Assembly: GCA_016617855.1 (NCBI GenBank)
Contig: JAECUM010003288.1
Location: 1-64,000 of the forward strand
Direction of reading: 5' to 3'
Source of the DNA: Megalonaias nervosa
Lineage: Eukaryota > Mollusca > Bivalvia > Unionida > Unionidae
Length of the DNA stretch: 64,000 nt
The notes under the pieces: model-generated
The model's database searches: none
Seen by the model: the letters and a program-made list of their open reading frames with translations, nothing else
Told to the model about the DNA's origin: nothing
Part shown: positions 53,601 through 63,100 of the stretch, in pieces
How positions within the stretch are numbered: position 1 is the stretch's first letter
How the letters are laid out: every line of letters starts with the position of its first letter
Made by a program: the position numbers and the translations under genes

Positions 53601-56600
53601 CAGGTAGGTGCATTATCATCATGAACACTCTTCAGGTAGGTATATCATGAACACTCTTCAGATAGGTATATCATGAACACTCTTCAGGTAGGTATATCAT
53701 GAACACTCTTCAGGTAGGTATATCATGAATACTCTTCAGGTAGGTATATCATGAACACTCTTCAGGTAGGTATATCATGAATACTCTTCAGGTAGGTATA
53801 TTATCATGAACACTTCAGGTAGGTACATGATCATGAACACTCTTCAGGTAGGTACATGATCATCATAAACACTCTTCAGGAGGTGCATTATCATCATGAA
53901 TACTCTTCAGGTAGGTATCTGATCATCATAAATACTCTTCAGGAAGGTATATGATCATCATAAACACTCTTCAGGAAGGTATATGATCATCATGAATACT
54001 CTTCAGGTAGGTATATGATCATCATAAATACTCTTCAGGTAGGTATATGATCATCATGAATACTCTTCAGGTAGGTATATGATCATCATAAATACTCTTC
54101 AGGTAGGTATATTATCATCATAAATACTCTTCAGGAAGGTATATGATCATCATGAATACTCTTCAGGTAGGTATATGATCATCATAAATATTCTTCAGGA
54201 AGGTATATGATCATCATAAATACTCTTCAGGTAGGTATATTATCATCATGAATACTCTTAGGTATATGATCATCATGAATACTCTTTAGGTAGGTATATT
54301 ATCATCATAAATACTCTTCAGGAAGGTATATGATCATCATAAATACTCTTCAGGAAGGTATATGATCATCATAAATACTCTTCAGGAAGGTATATGATCA
54401 TCATGAATACTCTTCAGGTAGGTATATGATCATCATGAATACTCTTCAGGTAGGTATATGATCATCATAAATACTCTTCAGGAAGGTATATGATCATCAT
54501 AAATACTCTTCAGGAAGGTATATGATCATCATGAATACTCTTCAGGTAGGTATATGATCATCATAAATACTCTTCAGGAAGGTATATGATCATCATGAAT
54601 ACTCTTCAGGTAGGTATATGATCATCATGAATACTCTTCAGGAAGGTATATCATAAATACAACAACCAACATACGTACATACACACTATATTTTCCATTT
54701 CAAAGACCACTTTAACTTCAGCCTCAATAGCTCAGCTTGAAGTGCATCAAACCCATAACCAAAAGGATATGCGTTTGATATCTACTCAGACCAGCCTAGT
54801 ACAGCTTCCTATGTGTCCTTAGGAAAGATCCCAAGTTCCTATTTCCCTGACATGATATAAGTAATAATGTGTTGAATGTGGCATGAAAAAATCCCAAAAA
54901 ACAAACCTATCAAACAACCACCCAACCTACCCGTGTGATAGGTATTTATTCATAACAATAAATAATATGTACACTCAAACTTGTGTGTTTCTACCTGTAG
55001 GTGACCTCCTCGTACAGTACTGCTCTACTGTCTGGATGATTTGGACCTTTGTTTACTCCAAGGGTGTGAATCCTGTGAAAAAGAAGAAAATTACATGTAT
55101 ACTAACTGAACAATTTCTTATGTTACACAGACATTAAGATGTGTGCTGAAATGCTAAAATTCTGTTTACAGCCAAACATTTGATAAATTCACATTTAGTC
55201 AAGAGGTACTAAATATGCTTAAACATCTAGAATGCAATTTACAGTGCCTAATTTGTTGTAATTTCCAATGTAAATAATAAATCAGGAACTAATCTGTCAC
55301 AAGATTTATTAAGGTAAATAAAGCCATCCCAAGTTTTTACATATTACACAAGTATTAACACTCATGACATTACAAATACTGTCATGATATTGCTCAAGGT
55401 GTTAGTGTGTCATCCAAATGTTTAAAATCAATTCTCTTTTGTTGTTTTATGGAAAATTTTGTACATTTTGTCATGCATAATATAACCTTACATTTTGTGC
55501 TTTAGTTTATGGTTGCAAAAGATAGACATTATTAAAAAAAAAATCATAAATATCTTTTTTAAATGAGCTTTTTATTTCTTTACTGTATGAAAGAGAATTT
55601 CATACTAACCTACTAAGAAACCTTTCCAAATCTGGCAATTTCTTCAATAATTCTGTTACCTCAGCAACCAAATCCTGACATCCTATCAGGTCATCTACTG
55701 CATCAAGTCGGTCATTAATAGCCGATGGGTTACAGAGAGGTGCACAAAGCCACTGTCTAAAAAGACGCTTTCCTGAAGAAAAAATATAAGATATAATTTA
55801 CATTGTGTCTAGTCTACATGCATAAAAGCTCCCAAAAATATTTTTACCTGGTAATTTTGGTAAATTTACCAAATTTTTAATGTTTTCAGGAAAATTATAG
55901 CTGTATTTTCTCTTTCAAACTCAGTTTAGTAGTATATGGGCATAGACCTGTTTAAAAGTTCTGATTGGGAACTATTTATTTTTACTCCAAATCTGATGAA
56001 AGGATACCTTCTAGAGTTGGAAATGGGGCTAAGTTTGATCCCAAAACAGGCCCAGAAAATGAAAATGAATACTTGGTCTAATGGTTCCGATGAAAACAAA
56101 GTTTCACCAATGAAAATTTCAATATGTAAATTATATTATTTTCAAACATAAAGTTCTCACAACTGCTCTTGTTAGAACTGTTGTCTCTGGTAGAAAAGTG
56201 TTCCCTGTGCCTACAATTCATCAATACTGAATAATAAAGTACAAACCAAAAGCTGTGCTGCAGTTGTCCAGCCTTTCTAGTAGAGTCCCTTCAAGGGTTC
56301 CAGTAGAGCTGTTTTCTATCACATCCAAATTTTTCAGTGTCACACCATCTAGTACCTGAGAGTGCAAAACAAAATAACTTAATGAAATTAATTTTTTTAA
56401 TCCCAAGTAATTTTACATCTCAGATTTAAGCATCACCCTCCCTTCATGATTCTACAATTCAACCCCTAAACTTACAAGAATTTACACAATAATATGTTTA
56501 ATTGCTCCTGTGTCTGATATAAATATATGCATGTATTGAACTGCGAATTACTTTGACCCTAACACTGCCCAAGAATCGAAGGAGCCAGGATAGAAGTGCA

Positions 56601-59600
56601 TGAATATGAAAGAACAGTGCCTTTTGATTTAAACAGTCCAAGTATTATGGCAGTCCCTTAAAAGGTTTGGAACTTTCATCCATACAGAAAAAAATTCTCT
56701 TAACCAAGAATTTCCAATGAACTTGACCTTTCCTGAGTATCAGAGAAACAGATGGGACAATGGATATGAATGGGAAAAACTCCATAATTCTAAATTCAAA
56801 GAATAATAATACTCCTGGGTTTGGAACTACTGACCATAAACAAAAATCTCAACAAAAATTTGAGATATTTCAAATTTCCTTGACCTTGGTACATTGTCAG
56901 AGCAAGGGTTGGGGTAATGGATACGTAAGGGCAAAAGTCCCTAATTTACCAACACTCCCAGGGTTTCAAACAAATGACCATGTACTTTTAACAAAAACTT
57001 AACCAAGAATTTCAAATGACCTTGGATTGGATGCAGTTGGGCAACAACATTTTTAAATAAATCAAGGTCCACAAAGATTTGTTAACATGTAAAACATTAA
57101 ATAATAACAATAGTATGTACCAAATTTCACAGCAATTCATATAAAACTGCAAGACAACTTGCATCACCAAAATTTGGTCTTGCGCTGCATTTAGCTGCAG
57201 GCAAACACAAACAGCAATAACTCTTAACAAAGATCACAGGAATAATGTGATTTTTATCAATATCTGTATCATCCAGCTATTACAATAATATTTATCAATT
57301 TTCATGCCATTCCACCAGCAGAACTGTTTGTAATGGACCAATTGCACTCAAACAGTTGTGATAATTGGAAATATAAAGAATTCTCAACTAACTGCATAAT
57401 AATAGCACATTTCTCATAATACTTACACAACCTAAGCTGTATAAAATAACTGCAACAGTAAAAGATGCAGCAGACAATTCACTTCGTACAACTCAAGAAA
57501 AACTAAAATAACTACAAGAAGATGAATCAAGAACAAAGACTCACTCAAAGATTAAAACCTATGCAAATAAGCATATTAATGTTATAAGTTTTGCTTTTCT
57601 CAACAAAAAATCCAAACTGTATGAAACTTTGCTGGTAATTTTTTCTTTTCTTTAGGTGTGATAAGATTCTGGTAATTGCCTACTTCACATATACCTTACC
57701 ATATGCTTCTTGCCCAGATCAAATGTGGTCTTCTTTGGGGAATTGGCAGGTGCAGAATCCAGTGGCACATATTGCTCAAAGTTCTTCATGGATAACAATT
57801 CCTTGTCCATGAGTGAATACTGTAAATACCTGTGTAAACGGAAACCATGAAGATCATGAATTATTAGTTGCATAACAGTACCTGTGTGAAAGGAAATCAT
57901 GAAGATCATGAATTATTAGTTGCATAACAGTACCTGTGTGAAAGGAAACCATGAAGATCATGAATTATTGTGTAACAGTACCCGTGTGATGGGAAACCAT
58001 GAAGATCATGAATTATTAGTTGCATAACACTACCTGTGTGAAGGGAAACCATGAAGATCATGAATTATTTGTTGCATAACTACCTGTGTGAAGGGAAACC
58101 ATGAAGATCATGAATTTTACAGAAATAAACACAACTGGGTCTGATCACACGGTTATGTTCTTACCAGTGGAAATCTTCCCTACATTTACCAACTGATACA
58201 ACTGCAATTATTCTATTAAGACACATTACTCTAGGCCTGCAGACTTAACCATCATCATATCATGACATATTGGTCTAGGCCTGCAGACAAATCCAACATC
58301 CTATCATGACACATTAATCTAGGCCTGCAGACAAGTCCATATCTCTAATGACACATTAGTCTAGGCCTTAAGACAAATCCATCATCCTATCATGACACAT
58401 AATTCTAGGCCTGCAGACAAATCCATGATCTCTGAATGACACATTAGTCTAGGCCTTAAGACAAATCCATCATCCTATCATGACACATAATTCTAGGCCA
58501 GCTGAAAAATCCATGTCCTGTCATCACACATTAGTCCACATCTTCCAGTTGTGCAGAAATTTTGTTAAAATCAAGTTGTCCACTGACAATTACAAAATTT
58601 ACTTATCTGTATAAAAGACCCATTCATCTGTATTTGCATAGTTGAAACAAATAGTGGAAGGCAGACTCTTAAAATGTTTACTTGTATTAAGTTGCACCAT
58701 TACATGCTAGCAGTATGGATCTGTGGCATGTAAAATATACTTTCAATTTCATCTGGTCTTGTTTTTGGACTTTTATGGTCAGGTTCTACAAATCCAACAA
58801 GACTGCATTCTTGGTATATAACTGCTGAATCAGTACTAGCATCTGAAAAGATTGATATGAATTTAGCCCTAGATATATTATCCTTGACATTTTTCAGTAG
58901 ACATCAGATGTACTGTTGATGAAATATATTCATGCGGTTTTGTTGATATGATAATTTCCAAGTTCAACACCAGTTTGGATTTGAACTGCACAAAGAAATT
59001 CATAAAGTGAAAAAGATTTTCTCTGCTTTGCTATGGCATATGCTGTGTTAAAAAGCTTGTAATGCTTGGTTTGATTCGCATTGTATTAATTGATCACTCT
59101 GTCTAAATCACCCACTTCTTTTTTCTCAGGTTTGGCCTTTTCATTACCAAACTGACATGTATTGTGCTTTGCACTTTTTGGTATATTAACAGTGTGTTTT
59201 CTTTGTGATAACCTGTCCTGAAAACAATTTACAGGTTTTATCAGAGGGATAAGTTTTATGTATTATACGTTGTATATTACAAGCTGCAATTATCCAATCT
59301 TCATTGGACTTAAGCCCAGGAAACTCCTGCAGCCAAATATCTTTGAACTCCTGTTTTATCATTTTTCCTGTCATAGTCAAGTTTAGTTTAACCTGTTTTG
59401 TAGACTTTCAACTTTTCACCTTTCAGCTCTAGCTTCAAAAGAAAGCAATCCGTCTTGATGCACTTATCGTAGTCATGTATACTGATTTCAACAAGTCTGT
59501 CAATTGGTACAGAACAACAGATTCCTCAGGGAAGCCCCATCCTCCTGCCAGTGAAATTCATTTGGGTGTAATCATCAAAAGATATCACCTAAAATAGTAC

Positions 59601-60152
59601 TGTTTGCTTCCATTGGTTTTATCCATAGAAGCCATGGCTGGTTTCAGTCCCAATCCAAAAATATCACTATCTTCTATGTAAATACACAATTCACTTGTAT
59701 GGTACTCACTGGTAAGTACAAATGGCACATGTGTTAACATCACTCAGACAAAACAGGAACTACTGCCCTTTCAAGTTATAGGTCACAATTTACTTGTCCT
59801 CAGACAAGTAACCTTGCAAAAGTTGCTTATTTGTAAGAACAAAATTTTCAACTTGGACAATATGAATAAAGGATTTCTGCACTCCTGCAGGCAAATTCAT
59901 CATCCTATCATCTATTATTATTCTATTCCTCCTTACGGGCTGTTTCTGGATTTGGATTTCCTTTGCACAGCAATGAAAGGTGAAGATTGATGGTCACAAA
60001 ACTTGTAAAACATACAATACATAGGATCAGTAATATTCTTTACTGCAATACAGAAAAAACATTTAAAGATACGACAAAATTCAACCATTTCCTCCATATA
60101 TCATCCATAATTTTACCAATGTTGATTAAATTTAATGTTCCTTGAATTATTT

Positions 60153-60194
<42 letters not shown>

Positions 60195-63100
60195 TTATAC
60201 AAAAAACTGAAATGTAAAACTTACCAAGTAATAGCCCCCAAAGCACTTATTGCAAGACTGTATTCTTCTGCAGCTGTCAATCCTAACGAATCAGCTGAAA
60301 AATATGAAAATTTATTAAAAAACTTCAGCAGTGGACATTATTTTAAATATGCAGGTATCTATGGGAATGAAACACCATGTATCTTCTATAATAATATTGC
60401 ATCTCCATCTCTATGTAGGTAGATAAGTATTTAACACATGTGCCTCCTGATGGCTGCAGGAACAAAGCATAAAAATGGATGTGTCACATAGGATCATTTA
60501 ATTTTCTATTATGTCAGAGTTTAATTTGTGTCACTCAGAATACTGTGCAAAGTTTCAATAAACATATAATTATGTTATTGTAGATTTAATGCCATTTTTC
60601 AGCAACTGATGAGCTATACATGGTGGCCAGTATAATTGGTGGAAGAAGAATCCAGGAAGACCATGAAAAGAATCACAGACCCATAGGAAGCTACTAGCCA
60701 GCTTTCTCACATAACCACAAAGGCCTAGCCTGAGACCTGAAATCAGGCAGAGGTCAAATGGCAGTGATCAGTAAAGGTGAGCACTTCAGACCCCTCCACT
60801 ATAATTATGGTCATTAACAAAAGAAAAAAAAACAAGAAAAAGAGGTATAGTCCAGATACCAGATAAATCCAGTGATAAATTTACCACATGCTTATATTTT
60901 TTAGCCACCTCTTCATCAAAGACACTAGGAAAACATTAATTCTTATTATCCAATACACTACAGTAGCCTTTAACCCATAACCATTTTCATTTCATCCCCA
61001 TATCCACACTACCACATTAGATATGACTGGGAAGATCTCACAAGGCCAAATTTTGACAGTGGACACGTATAAATGGATAGTCAAAAGCAAATTTCACAGA
61101 ATATAAATTTCAGCACTAAAAATGTTACATAGCTGCCAATCCTCCTGGATCGCAATTAGTGAAAATAGGGAAAAAAATTAGTCAATTATGACATGAATGC
61201 GTGAAGCAATATTCAAGTCCAGGAATACATGTCGGAACAAATGTTTAGCATGGGTTCCAGCTGATAAAGGTACATTGTGTTCAACATGCAGGTCTTCCGT
61301 CGATGGCTTAGAATATTCCAGAGCTGAAATCTGCTGGAGTTCTTAATTTTCCCAACCTCTATGTGCTTTTTGCTAACAATGTGCTTCCTTACATCATCTT
61401 TGCCACCATGCCCAATGCTGCAATTTATGGCACACTGTGTGCAAAAAGCATGATGTATAATCAGTGTTTGATGGCTGAATGCATGGCCAATTGTTGGTAT
61501 ATTCGAAACTAAACTTCTCCTTTTGTGCAATACATTTCTTTTTCCTTGGTGGTGAAGACATTTTCAATATCAATGTCGAACGGCAATTCAAATCAGTGTT
61601 GGCGGCGCATACGCGGAGTAACATTCCAGTTTGGCCCAAGTTTCTCTCAAAAGCATTTGTAAAACTACTCTTATCCAAATAGATTAAAATATGCTAAAAT
61701 GCTTGATACTGGGACAACTGTATCAATTGGCTCTAGTTCTACTAATATCACAGCCAGCAATACCTGACAATTTTGGCAACTGCCGATATCACGACTAGCA
61801 CGTAATGGGAAATTGGTCATTTTATTAAAGATTTAAAATAATAAGAATTGGGGAATTCTTAAATTTTTTTGCATGCAGCATGAATCCGTGAATCGCAGAA
61901 AAAGGTGTGAAATTCACACCAAAATCATGAGGGTTGGCAGCTATGTGTTTATTCTTTGATAGATCTGGCATGCAAGACAAGCTGATTTTGCTCGTCTTAG
62001 CAAAGAAGTGTAGTAATTCTGCAAAAATATTACATCCTATGGAAATCAAATTTTTTATTTGTATGTACACGATAACTGACATTCTGTGACAAGTTATACC
62101 TTCTGATATCATCTTTAAAACATCTGGCCAATTAAACTCGTTGACAACTGTTATACCTTCTGATATCATCTTCTTTAAAACATCTGGCCAATTAAACTCG
62201 TTGACAAGTGTTATACCTTCTGATATCATCTTCTTTAAAACATCTGGCCAATTAAACTCGTTGACAAGTGTTATACCTTCTGATATCATCTTCTTTAAAA
62301 CATCTGGCCAAATAAACTCATTGAGAAGTGTTATACCTTCTGATATCATCTTCTTTAAAACATCTGGCCAAATAAACTCATTGACAAGTGTTATACCTTC
62401 TGATATCATCTTCTTTAAAACAACTGGCCAAATAAACTCATTGACAAGTGTTATACCTTCTGATATCATCTTCTTTAAAACATCTGGCCAAATAAACTCA
62501 CTGACAAGTGTTATACCTTCTGATATCATCTTCTTTAAAACATCTGGCCAAATAAACTCATTGGACTCTTCAGCCTTAAAGTAGTCTTTCTCTGCTAGAA
62601 CCTTTAGGGTCTTTCCACTATCCCAGAATTCCTTGCCTGGGACAAGGGGTTCCTTTAAGCAAGATGTCAGGTTGTTTGAGAGCATTTGAGAAGTTTTCTG
62701 TGACATCTTCCCCTTCTCATGAAGAACCTGTTAACAAACATGTAAACTGTCATTTTTGGTTTGATCATACAGACCTAAGTATGTAAATGGAAAAGAACAA
62801 AACATCCAGACCTAAGTGTGTCAATGGTAAAGAATGTAGCATCCAGACCTAAGTGTGTCAGTGGAAAAGAACAAAACATCCAGACCTAAGCATGTCAATG
62901 GAAAAGAACACAACATCCAGACCTAAGTGTGTCAGTGGAAAAGAACATTAAGACTGAAGTGTGTCAGTGAAAAAGAACATAACTTCTGGGCTTAACTGTG
63001 TCAATGGAAGAGAACAAAACATCCAAGCTTAAGTGTGTCAATGGAAGAGAACATAACATCCAAGCTTAAGTGTGTCAATGGAAGAGAACATAACATCCAA

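Larger units (their letters stand above)
55073..57699 (-). other. MSH6 introns D-E, E-F and F-G outside exons: little recognised
   Basis: 56570-57060 resembles dispersed repeats with CTTGACCTT...AATGACCTTG phrases. The rest shows no feature I can support. Confidence 0.45.

Noticed and set aside
62141..62584. 147-codon plus-strand frame of [15 protein letters not shown] repeats
   Set aside because: It is antisense to the in-frame MSH6 repeat, which explains the sequence better through matching splice phases and homology.
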